From the NCBI GenBank assembly GCA_030247855.1, contig JAPDRN010000123.1:31785-95784 (forward strand): a stretch of DNA of 64,000 nucleotides, written 5' to 3'. The stretch comes from Knufia peltigerae (taxonomy: Eukaryota; Ascomycota; Eurotiomycetes; Chaetothyriales; Trichomeriaceae). The translations under genes and the position numbers were made by a program. This document shows, in pieces, positions 11,220-20,836 of this stretch; position 1 is the first letter of the stretch; each line of letters begins with the position of its first letter. The notes beneath the pieces are model-generated. The model saw nothing but the letters and a program-made list of their open reading frames with translations, made no database searches and was not told the origin of the DNA.

Positions 11220-12683
11220 ATGAGTGCGGCTCAACCACCAGAAGATCTACTGAAGCGTCTTGTCGAGGATTTAGTTTTCCTGTTTGAAGAACTTTTACCC
11301 GTTGTACAAACCCAAATCGACAACGAAAAGGCTTTGGGAGAGCGCGTCCAATTTGCCGCAAATGAGGTGAGTGATCAGACTGGACTCCCTGCACATCTCT
11401 TTAGTTATTAGGATGAGATATCTTTTGATTAGCTCTAGATCAAGAGCTACCATTGCGTAGCGATGAGCGACATTTGCATGTATTACCTGAATTTTGTGTA
11501 TACATTCTATTTCTCTCTCTCAGACCAAACAGGAAATCTTGTACTGACAACCATCTATCTATAGTACGAGCGTCTCTTAGCTGCGGGAAGCAGTTCCTCT
11601 ATTCCATCTGTCTCTCCGAGTGACGTTGCGAAACGTCTTCGTCAACCTTTGACAGCCTCCCGACTTCCCCAAGCCTGGAAAATTCAGAAAACTCAAGAAG
11701 CGATCCAGTATTACAGGATGTTGCACACAAAGGAACCTCCACGGAGTGGTGCACTGAAATGCCCAATCGCACATCATGCCACTGATCCTGAGGATCTCGA
11801 GCGAGATTTTACAACTCCTGGTGTACAGGGCAATCTGGGATGTCCCTTTGCTAAAATGTCGAACGGCATCTCCCACCCCTTGAACCTCGAGGAAGATCCC
11901 ATTGCGGCGGAATTCCACCAAGACGAAAACTCTACTCGGTCACCTAACGACCAGCGACCAGGTCAGTGCCCTATACGCTTTCTTGACCAACATTCCCCGG
12001 AAGAGGTTGCCAAGTATTTCGAAAACCACAAGCATGAAATACCCCGCAGTCATGAAATTTGCGTCAGAAGATACCAGGCGAATGAGACGAGTGCTCGCCA
12101 ACTTGATGCCAAGTATGGTAGCCTGGTCAACATGATACAAGGCCTTGGAGTTAAGCATAAGGCCTATCTTCCAGAGCGAGACCGTATTGAAGAGCGAGAC
12201 AAAGCGTCTAGCAACAACGTCGAGAAATGGGCCGAAACGGTGAGCAATGATGCTGCACCGGTCACTATGGACACATCGGCAGCTGATGAAGAGCGCCGCG
12301 TATCACATTTTGAGCGCCCGCTGCGCGAAGTCCGCGTTGGAGAGTCTCCAAGCCGACCTTGGGGAATTTCCGTGCCAGCTAACAAAGAGGTTCCCCCGAG
12401 TGCTCTGCAATCAGAAGACGGTGTTGCGCATTTGAAGATCGACCCAGAAGATTCTCGGGCTTCACCCCCAACAAAGCCTTCCAGGTGCCCGGTAGACCAC
12501 GGTCAGGCTCAGCAGGCTGAGAGGCCAGCTCCCAAAAGCGAACCTGATCTCGTCAAAGACCCAGATTCACGAACACAGATCATCTTCAATGGACCTGTTT
12601 TTTTCGGATACTCGGCTGATCAGGTGGCTGCGTTACTACAGCAGACCAATCTGGGTGGTGCTCGCCCAGCTGAGGGCCAATGA
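11220..12683 (+). CDS. Conserved fungal protein with four Cys-Pro (heme-regulatory-like) motifs (421 aa)
   Basis: Two exons, 11220..11366 and 11565..12683, separated by a 198-bp GTGAGT...ATAG intron in phase 0. I do not recognise a named family. The N-terminal 50 residues form an acidic, leucine-rich helix. Four Cys-Pro dipeptides follow: KCPIAH near residue 115, GCPFAK near 142, QCPIRF near 184 and RCPVDH near 357. The first and last closely resemble the K/R-C-P-V/I-D-H heme regulatory motif of yeast HAP1. A helical conserved core follows the third motif (HSPEEVAKYFENHKHEIPRS onward). The rest is charged and low in complexity, with no membrane segment. Heme or redox sensing is an inference from the motifs only. 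It lies 704 bp upstream of the Mss51 gene on the same strand. Confidence 0.8.
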
Positions 12684-13387
12684 TTTTGGCTTTCCATGTA
12701 TAAACCTGTTGATTTTAGAGCGTTATGAGCGACATGATGATTTCCACGACGACACGATGACTTGAGATGACGACCATCTTATAATAGCTTGTGCTAAGCA
12801 GCAATGTACGATTACTTTGATACTATACTGTTCAAGCCAAATTTAGATATGTATTTGAATGTAGGCACGCAAGGAGTCAACCTGTCCATAGTGGCAGAAT
12901 GGCCAGAATCGAGGTTGAACTATGAAGGTCCATGAATTTGTTCTAGCAACGGGTGTGAAAAATCCACCAGCTCTAGCAAGCAAGCTCGCATAACGCGAGA
13001 CTTGCAAGCCGCGACTTCGATGTGAATCGAAGAGCTTGTGGGAGAAGCCAAGCAGCTGGAAAGTGAATGTTGCATCCTCATAGAAGATAGTATTGTGGGA
13101 GACATGTACAAGTTTTCATTTCAGATTCCAAATGCAAGCATGATAGCAGATACGAGATTGGTTCCCTATTGAAAGGTGATAATGATACTACAAGAGTGTG
13201 CGCTGGGGGATGTCGAAATTTTGTAAGTGTGTTTTTGTACGCAGACTCGATCCCTCGCCGTAGACTGTCTCTTCGGTCGAGCATTAATATTCCGATGGCA
13301 TTTCTGTGGTCTGATTCTGACTTCTTTTGCACTTGACCCGCGAGCATTGCAGGTTGTAGCTCAACAAAGTGTTGAACTCACCAGGTC
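12684..13387. other. Intergenic, no gene seen
   Basis: This 704 bp lies between the Cys-Pro motif gene and the Mss51 gene. It is AT-rich in its first 200 bp, likely a 3' untranslated region. No coding signal is seen. Confidence 0.5.
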
Positions 13388-15067
13388 ATGGAAAGCCTTT
13401 TTACTTGCCTGAGATGTGCGCGAGCACTCTCGAGTGCCAGTAGATGTCGGCCGACTTCCAGAGTGGCTCAGCAACTTTCCGGACGCCGCAGCTTTACCTC
13501 GAGCGCCTCGTTCTACCATTCACCTCTGAAAGTTGGTAACGACGCGAACTCAGTTTCCTCTCGAAGCCATCGACAAACGTCCAGATCAGTGTCGTCCGCT
13601 GCGGTGCCTGCCCAGGAGGAAGATAATTTCGAACGCCACAACATCCCCCCGACTGATTATGGAGAGTGGCGAGCCCATGGTAGAGTCGTGCTCAAGCCAG
13701 ATCAATTATTTCATCCCTTCACCAAGTCACCTATACCGGAGATCCGACAGAGAGCTCGATATATGAAGCAACATGCCTTGTGCCCTCACCCCGCCCACCA
13801 GCAAACTCGAGTACCTATTTCCCCCCACGATCCTGAAGCGAGAAAAGTCGAAGGCGTCAGTTCACAGCCCCCAGCTCACGTCGAGTTTGAGTGTCCGGAT
13901 TGTGGCATCCCTGTGTACTGCTGTGAAGAGCACTGGGCAGATGACTTTGAAGCTCATCTCGAGATATGCGACACTTTGAAACAAATCAACGAGGATGACC
14001 ATGATTTGCGATCTGGAAGATGGTTCCCAGAGTTCGAGTACCCGGGGCCGCAGATAGATGAAATATTGGTCAACATGACGAGCTGGGACACGTATCTCTA
14101 CACCCGACAATACGAAGCGATCAATGAAGACAGGAGTATGCGGCAGGTTACTAGGTTGTTGACATATCCCCTGTCGCTGGGAAGCGTTCTGCATGAACTC
14201 AGCCCATATAATATCCGCTCCGGGGGACGGCTCACCACGGAAGGGTTGAAGAGTTTGACCGGTAAGTCATCATGCTCTTTTGTATTGAATTGTTTCTGAT
14301 CTGTGCAGCTTTGCGGTATACACTCCACCCTCCCAAGACAGGACAGGGAACGAGTATCAAAGGCTTGAGACTGTCGGCTCCTCCTGTGCGGATCTTCATC
14401 CTGGGCGCTCGAGCAGAGTCGTCGTTGCCACGTGAAGTTTGGACCCAGCTGTCATACCTGTTCCCTCAATCACTCATCCACCTGGTTTTCATCGGACCTG
14501 AGTCCATGGCAAATCGAGACGCGGAGTTTCCACTTCCAGAGAGAACGGCGGTGAACCCCTTCGGAGCTATAGTGGAAGACCGTGTATCACCTAAGATGAA
14601 AATTACGACGTACGTCGAGTATTTCCACACACTGCACGAAGCAAACCTCTTCTACCCGTACGACCCTTACTTCGACTGCTTCATGCTGTACCATCCTGGA
14701 CTTGGCCACCCAGCTTCTGCCCACGAGTGGGAGAAGACATTGCCTCAACTACTCGAGACGAAGTGTCCCATCATATGCACAGGCTACACTGAATGGGATA
14801 TGACACGAGATTGGCAGTGGGTCATGGAAAAGTGCGCAGGGGAAGTCGACTTGCTCATGGAGCCTGGAGAGAATCGCTTCCGATCCCTACGATGGGATCT
14901 GAACGATCTCGATCCACAGGATATCAGCTGTGGAAATTGGGGCATTTGGGCATTCCGAGGCAAGAGGTACGTATTGGCACATCTGGCCGGTGGCCTCTAC
15001 CACAGAATTATGATTGCTAACAGAAGTCGACAGATATGAAGCCACTACACGAAACTCGTCGGAATAG
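13388..15067 (+). CDS. Mss51-like mitochondrial translation/splicing factor with MYND-type zinc finger (521 aa)
   Basis: Three exons, 13388..14261, 14309..14966 and 15034..15067. Intron 1 is 47 bp. The last intron (67 bp) has GTACGT, a GCTAAC branch and CAG, and leads to a 10-codon tail (YEATTRNSSE). Without it the frame also stays open, to 15039, but the splice signals are strong. The N-terminus is Arg/Ser-rich without acidic residues, a likely mitochondrial presequence. A MYND-like zinc finger lies at about 130-195 (CPHPAH, ECPDCG, YCCEEHW, HLEIC). A C-terminal Mss51-type domain ends WAFRGKR. In yeast, Mss51 activates COX1 mRNA translation, couples it to Cox1 assembly and binds heme through Cys-Pro motifs. 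Two Cys-Pro dipeptides are present here. Function in this species is inferred by family. Confidence 0.88.
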
Positions 15068-15961
15068 AGCCCGGAATGTGTACATATAGGGATACCAGCT
15101 ATCAACAAGTGAATGTATGATAAAATGCTTAGACGGACTAGGCACGATTATAAGCTCACTAGACACTCGTATTTAATCTACTTCGTCCCTCATTGTTCTC
15201 GGTTGTAGGCTGCACTGCCACACTTTGAGGGGACTACAACTGCGTATTGTACGAATACGAAGCAAGCGACTACTGCACACTCATCCTCGTACTCGCATAA
15301 TCCGTTGAAATTCCTATCTGGGCATGCGTAGTAATCGTCATGGATGAGCAGCCATCATGGCAAATTCGGCATCGACGGAAACAGCGGGCTGGCGAAGGAC
15401 ATGACTTGTCCGGGTAGTAGACAATCGCTCGAGCATCTTCAGGGCTGATTTCTTGGTATTTGGTATCATTTTTGCCCTGTGATGTCAAGCCATCGAGCCG
15501 CAATAAGAGACTGACCAATGATGTCTATTTCTTTTGGTGGCTGAGTCTTGCAATTCCGTCTGCCCTGCGCCGTTTTCCTTTGGTGCTTTAGTGCATGGCA
15601 AGGCATTTCAAGAAATGTATGACACTAGCACTTTTACTCCATGCGTGTTTCCCAACCCATCGCCAGCGGTAGTTTGAGATCCGGGGTGTTTGTGACTACC
15701 TAGTACTCCGTAATCATCACCTCCCGTCTTCACGTCTGATCATCATTATATCTTTGTTACCTGGAAATGGAGTTGGTGGGACCCTTTTGGACTGTTGCCA
15801 CTGATATAATCACACTACCTACTCGTACAGTCTGCTTGCATTCCTGATATCTGATCTCTCTTCTCAAAAGTCCACACAGACTGCCTTTTGTTTCACTAGC
15901 AGATCCTTACACCTCCCCTCCCCCCTTCTGGACGACCATACAATAGAAAGAAAACAAAAAC
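15068..15961. other. Intergenic, with one Cys-rich open frame of doubtful status
   Basis: This 894 bp separates the Mss51 gene and the Gly-rich secreted protein gene. One TACGGAGTA copy (reverse) is at 15704-15712. A minus-strand frame at 15270-15518 has six cysteines clustered within 22 residues, but no good start, signal peptide or splice partner, so I do not call it. CT-rich tracts precede 15962. Confidence 0.45.
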
Positions 15962-16801
15962 ATGAAGTATCTACACTTGACAGCCCTCCTATACCTGTTT
16001 ACCTTTGTCGCATCGGCGCCGCAACCCTCTTCAGAATTCGGCGGCGACATCTCGGTGCGCAATGCTGATTCGTCATCACCCCTCGAATCCTTCAACGCAT
16101 TAGAAAAGCGCAAAGGCGGCGGCGGCGGTAAAGGAGGTGGAGGAGGAAGCACTGGCGGCCGCACCGGTTCAGGCTCTTCCGGGGGAGGGTCAGGCGGTGG
16201 TCGCCCGGCGTCGTCGTACTCGTTCTCCCCGTCGAGCAACGTCGGAGGCAGGACACGCGACGGATCCGGCACGGCCAAGACCTACGGGAACAGGTACGCA
16301 GGAGGCGCCGTCGTGCCCTACACCGCGGGAGGACGGTCACCCACGAGAGGCATCGCCCCGTACGCGCTCCCCCTCGGCGCCCTCGCCCTGTTCCCCGCGG
16401 GCCTCTGGCTGTACGGGTCCGTGTGGGCGTACCCTTACGGCATCCCCTACCACTACTACCACGACGGGCGCAACACCACGAGCAACGTCACCTGCGTGTG
16501 CCAGCGGTACCAGGTCTGCGGGTGCGACCCGACCGACAACAGCACCTTCCTGGACCAGGTCGTCACCAACGGCACCGGGTCGGCCCCCGTCAACACGAGC
16601 CTCGTGCGCACCGTGGACTACGGCAACGGCACCGCGGCGACCTACATCAACGGGTCCCTCGCCAACGGGACCACGTCGGACGGTGGTTCGGACCCGAGCA
16701 ATGCCGACGAAATCAGCGCCGCCGTGAAAGTCATGATGGACTTTGGAGGTTATTGGATCATGGTCGCGACGGTGGTGACGGGGATCTGGATGACGGCATA
16801 A
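15962..16801 (+). CDS. Secreted Gly-rich fungal protein, probable DUF7732 type (279 aa)
   Basis: Intronless. A clear signal peptide (residues 1-19, ending VASA) precedes a short acidic propeptide and a Lys-Arg site (ALEKR near residue 50), which fits Kex2 cleavage. A Gly/Ser-rich low-complexity region (about 51-90) follows, then a hydrophobic stretch LPLGALALFPAGLWLYG and an aromatic His/Tyr patch. Next comes the cysteine motif CVCQRYQVCGC with many N-glycosylation sites (NTT, NVT, NST, NGT, NTS). The C-terminal hydrophobic tail (YWIMVATVVTGIW) could be a membrane or GPI-anchoring signal. This order matches the fungal family I know as DUF7732, of unknown function, probably cell-surface. The coding GC content, especially 16160-16720, is clearly higher than the flanks. 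Confidence 0.8.
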   Translation: MKYLHLTALLYLFTFVASAPQPSSEFGGDISVRNADSSSPLESFNALEKRKGGGGGKGGGGGSTGGRTGSGSSGGGSGGGRPASSYSFSPSSNVGGRTRDGSGTAKTYGNRYAGGAVVPYTAGGRSPTRGIAPYALPLGALALFPAGLWLYGSVWAYPYGIPYHYYHDGRNTTSNVTCVCQRYQVCGCDPTDNSTFLDQVVTNGTGSAPVNTSLVRTVDYGNGTAATYINGSLANGTTSDGGSDPSNADEISAAVKVMMDFGGYWIMVATVVTGIWMTA

Positions 16802-17348
16802 TGATAACGAGTTCGAAATGGCAAAGGACCATGATCGTAACAAGTTATGAACCTGGGGTTTTTTAAAGAACGGGAGGAACTGGGTGAATGTTCGTACATC
16901 GTTTCGTCATTCTAGGAAGCATCGATAAAGGGCTTATATTTTTGGCTATGATTCAAGCAATGCTCAATTTATCACATGAAGAGCGAGCAGAGGTCACAGT
17001 ACACTTCGGATTCGTCTCGAGCGCATCGGGCAGGAAAACGATGGCAGGCATAGGAAGTACGTTTGTATAGCATATGGGATCGAGCAAGCGTACCTCATGT
17101 TTAGTAGAACAGTCGTTACTTCTTCTGTACACAAACAACCATTCATGATAACGGAGATAGTTGCGTTACGATGTTCAGCGAATATTCACGCAACATGGAT
17201 GAAATACAAAGCATGTTACCACTCCAGGATGATATGCCTCTTCCGAAACATGCAGATAGGAAATAGAGTCAAAGAGTCGTCAAAGGAATGATGGTCAACG
17301 CCAACGTTCAATACTGTTTTTGGATATGTACATGGACAATTGCAGCGT
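16802..17348. other. Convergent intergenic region
   Basis: These 547 AT-richer bases lie between two convergent genes and hold both 3' ends. Short open frames here have no recognisable features. Confidence 0.5.
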
Positions 17349-18001
17349 TTACACACGCTTTACTGGGTCTCCCGCCTTGTGAGCCTGTGAAATGGTCAGC
17401 TTTTCTCACTTTCTCGTATTTGTCACGATGCAGGGTTGACTTCTTACCCTAACAGCTCCCGCGCCTCCTAATTCTTGGTCCAGTCCTCCTGGATATTCCG
17501 TGGGGGCGCTGGGTTTCCCGGGGTAGTTGACGGTGACCAAATAGGTGATTCCGAGGATACACGAAATGAAACCTCCCCATAGCAATAAACCTTGACCGGT
17601 AGTCATGTGTGTGTAGTCCTCGAGCGCAAAGATACCCAACACTTCGTTGTCTTCGTGCACCGGTTCGCCAAAATTCCTCCGTTCTTGCTTGTCATCCCAA
17701 TCGGCATAAGGGTCTCGGTGTTGTCTCTTGACTCTGGGAGGGTTTATGTAGCCATTGTTCTATGGAGGCCGGTCAGCAACGTCTTTCTCTTGAAACCCCT
17801 CCGAAAACGCAAATTTACCATCTCTGGGTCATCAATCTCGCCAATAGCCTTGTCGGAGGGAAAATCCCCAATGACATTACGTGGTAGGGCTGCCCTCTGG
17901 GCCGTTGCGACAGAGAATGGAGCTTTGGAAAGGCGTGGTTGAGGTCGGACAAGGCATCGGGTCGACCTTGCGGCGAGGGTCAAGGCTCGTGGAGAGAACA
18001 T
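17349..18001 (-). CDS. Complex I accessory subunit NDUFB8 (ASHI, about 20 kDa; 176 aa)
   Basis: Three exons, complement(17349..17384, 17448..17759, 17819..18001), with introns of 63 and 59 bp, all phase 0. The N-terminus (about residues 1-37) is an Arg/Ser/Ala-rich mitochondrial presequence. The mature part carries IGDFPSDKAIGEIDDPEMN, then PPRVKRQHRDPYADWDDKQERRNFGEPVHED, which I split as PPRVKRQHRDPYADW and NFGEPVHED. These are the conserved features of NDUFB8. One transmembrane helix (GLLLWGGFISCILGITYL) follows, with a short matrix or intermembrane tail rich in Pro and Gly. It belongs to the membrane arm of NADH:ubiquinone oxidoreductase. The last exon has only 11 codons (AHKAGDPVKRV). 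Confidence 0.88.
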
Positions 18002-18667
18002 GTTTGAGAGCGTAATGGGGGCAGAGGTGCTCCGAGGAGCCGAGCGACAACTGTAGCAGTCAACACTAGATCATCCAAACCGTGTTGAGTTGGAAGGCGA
18101 CGGCGAGGTGGTCGTTGGTGGTGGTTTGTGGCAGACGGGAAGTCAGTGATTGATTGGCAGGGCAAGCAATGGTCGAACTGCTCCGAGCTCTCGTGCCGCT
18201 TTTAAGCCCCTCTGCTGGCGACGCACCCCCCTTCTCACTTTTCCTCTCACCCTCCCACTCACGCCAAAGTTCTTCACACTGCTCCCTGCAGAATGCGCCG
18301 AAAATCTGTCCGCTTAGCAATTGGCTCTAGACGAGCAGGGCATTATCTCTCGACGTGTGCGTTACTCTCTCCATTCATCTGGTTTGAGTGAGATGCCGGC
18401 CTCTCCGACACAAGACATGGGTGGGCAGATTGCGAGCAGGTCTCGGTCTTAACCTATCTAGCTATATACCCAGTAGGTGGGTGGGATGACGAGATTGCTC
18501 TCTACCCCAACACATTTACAGTCAGTGCTTCTTATACGAGACATCTATACCACGTTTTGCACGCTTGGCCGAGGGAATTTAGACGGATACAGGTACAGTT
18601 CCGTATCTACCAGAGCTCTTCATAGTGCCTGAGTCTTCGGCACGACCACAGTTGTTCAATGCCAGGC
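18002..18667. other. Intergenic
   Basis: This 666 bp lies between the start of the NDUFB8 gene and the end of the amino-acid transporter gene. It includes the NDUFB8 promoter. No gene or repeat is supported. Confidence 0.5.
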
Positions 18668-20258
18668 TCAGTGCCCACCACCACCGCTCAGCACAGTCCC
18701 AGAATTGTCTGCACACGAAAACGCGCCACCTGGATCACAAGTCAGCAACATATTTTGTTTCGCACGGCACACGAGAGCGAGGCTCACCAATCGTCCCATT
18801 ACTGTAGGCATCCATAATACTCTGGATACTCGCGTAAGTCCCACCCACACAGATGAATGCCCCGAGCAACCCCAACAACACATGTGCTCCATACACACCC
18901 TTCTGCCACATCTTCCCGCCCAGGTAATGCGGATGATCATACATCCATATCCACGCCGGAACCACCAGCGCTAATGGGGCGAAACATAAACTCCCCGTGA
19001 TGGCAACAAGATAATTGAAAATCGGAATTGCCTGAGCGAGTATGAAGCCCAGAGATGCGAGCCCGAATGTACAGCCCAGCCAGGTGGCCCAATGCACCGC
19101 CGAGTTGGACTGCAGGTGCCGGGAGTTGCGGAGGATGCGCACGAAGAGGTACTTTGCCGCGACGTGCGTATAAAAGGCTCCGGAGACGACAAGGCCGATG
19201 AGGCCGATTCCGTAGCAGACCTTCTTGACGGTCGGGCCAGCCGACCCGAGAGCGGGCGCGGTGATCCAGATGCCGCACCATGCGTAGATGACGGACGCGA
19301 AGGTAATGTAAGAGGCCGTGACGAAGGCCATGCAGGCGTAGAGCGCCTTTTTGAAGTCCTGGGGGCGGCGCATTTCGGCGATGACGGGAACGAATGCGGA
19401 CGTGCCAGCGGAGGAGACAAAGATGGTGGTGGTGGCAACCATGGCGCCGTGGAAGCTTGAAGAGAAAAAGGCGTGGTAGCCTAGGTCGTAATTCCCGAGA
19501 GGGGCGGCGGCTGGGCGGTCGACCTGGGTGACGGCGACGACGAGGATAAAGACGGCGGTGTAGATGCTGAGGAAGCCGGCCCAGCCGACCCATCCGAGGT
19601 TGGCAAAGGTGCGGACGGATGCCGAGAGGGCGACGATGATGAGAGAGACGAAGGAGAACCAGACTGTGCATGCCCCATGCTCGGACAGGGCGTTGAACGC
19701 GACGCTGGTGCCGCTGATCCCTGCACCGGCACAGAGAACCCATGCGACGCTACAAGAAGGCTATTGTCAGCAAAGAATTCGGGCCGTCCAGTGGTTTCGG
19801 CTTTGGGATTACGAAGACTCACTGCACACCTGTTAGCACAATGTCCAATCGGTTCCTGCACTGGACAAACATACCATATAAAGGGCACCAATGGCTTCCT
19901 TGGCGATTGGTCCGCCCATGACCCCGACCATGTCAGCAACCGAGTGGCATGAAGGGTGCTTGTTGCGAAAGTCTCCCTGAATCGTGCCGACATAGCAATT
20001 CAACATGCCAAAACCAAGCAGAACAAGGGCACCAGCAGCCGCGCCGATCTCGTACATGGCAGCCGGTATGGAAAGAACACCGGTGGCAAAGAGGATCTTG
20101 AGGAAGATGATGGCAGCGCGAGGCCAAGTGACGGTCCGAAAATCGACTCCATCCTCGGTGATGCGAAAAACCTCTTGCTCGCCTTTGAGTTCTTCAGTCA
20201 ACTCACTGGTGCGACTAGGGACGGTATCAATCACGTCGGGATCAATTTTGCTGGTCAT
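18668..20258 (-). CDS. Amino-acid transporter, AAAP/AVT-type (472 aa)
   Basis: Exons complement(18668..18729, 18788..19760, 19875..20258) give a continuous 472-aa reading. About 11 hydrophobic helices follow a 55-residue acidic cytosolic N-terminus. Family landmarks include ATGVLSIPAAMY in helix 1, the VSSAGTSAFVPVIAEMR segment, YLFVRILRNSRHLQ and the tail GAFSCADNSGTV that ends many fungal neutral amino-acid permeases of this type. It moves amino acids across the plasma or vacuolar membrane by proton coupling; substrate unknown. The intron at 18730-18787 is well supported. The one at 19761-19874 is less sure. The canonical GTATGT donor paired with the ATAG acceptor at 19761 stays in frame but inserts PSCS. 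The alternative TTGTAG acceptor at 19750 fits homology better but is one base out of frame. Confidence 0.87.
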
Positions 20259-20836
20259 GTTGACTGGATTGGGAGAATGTCAGGCTGGCAGGAAGGGTGG
20301 GGGGGAATGCTGCGTAGTATATAAGTATGCAGGACTCTGGATTGCCTCCCTATCTCGGTAGCCTTCTATCTTGACGGGCAAAGATAAGCCGTCAATTGAT
20401 CCATCCGGACCCCAGAAGGTTTCGAGACCTTCGTATACTTATTACCCCGCAATAGCAGCTCTGGTTTCCCGAATAGTAAATCGCCGAGAGGCTTGTCCTT
20501 TCGCTGTTGGCCCGGGGGAGGAATAGAGTTTCAAGTGGAGAAGGACTGAGATAATGGAGAACGATGAAATTGGTATTCAGTTGGTTGTTGAGGGGGCAAA
20601 CTGATGGTGAGAAAGAGATATCTATACTTTTACACTGTATAAGGATATGCAGCTGAACGAGGCGCGGGTCCAAAGCAGCTGCAGGAGGCCCAATCAATAT
20701 TGCTAGCCCCGAGAGCTGGTAGTTGGTGTGATGCTTTGATACAAGCTCATCCACCCCCGCAGGTCGACGACCGGGTCACCAAGTACGAGTGATGCCGATG
20801 TCCCATGGCACGTGGCCCGGACGATTGAAGGTTGGA
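20259..20836. other. Intergenic
   Basis: This 578 bp lies between the transporter start and the amidase stop. A 120-codon minus-strand frame (20392-20754) has no recognisable features and I do not call it. It likely carries the transporter promoter. Confidence 0.5.

Noticed and set aside
15270..15518. Cys-rich minus-strand frame as a small secreted protein gene
   Set aside because: No signal peptide and no fitting upstream exon could be found; cysteines alone in one 82-codon frame are weak evidence.
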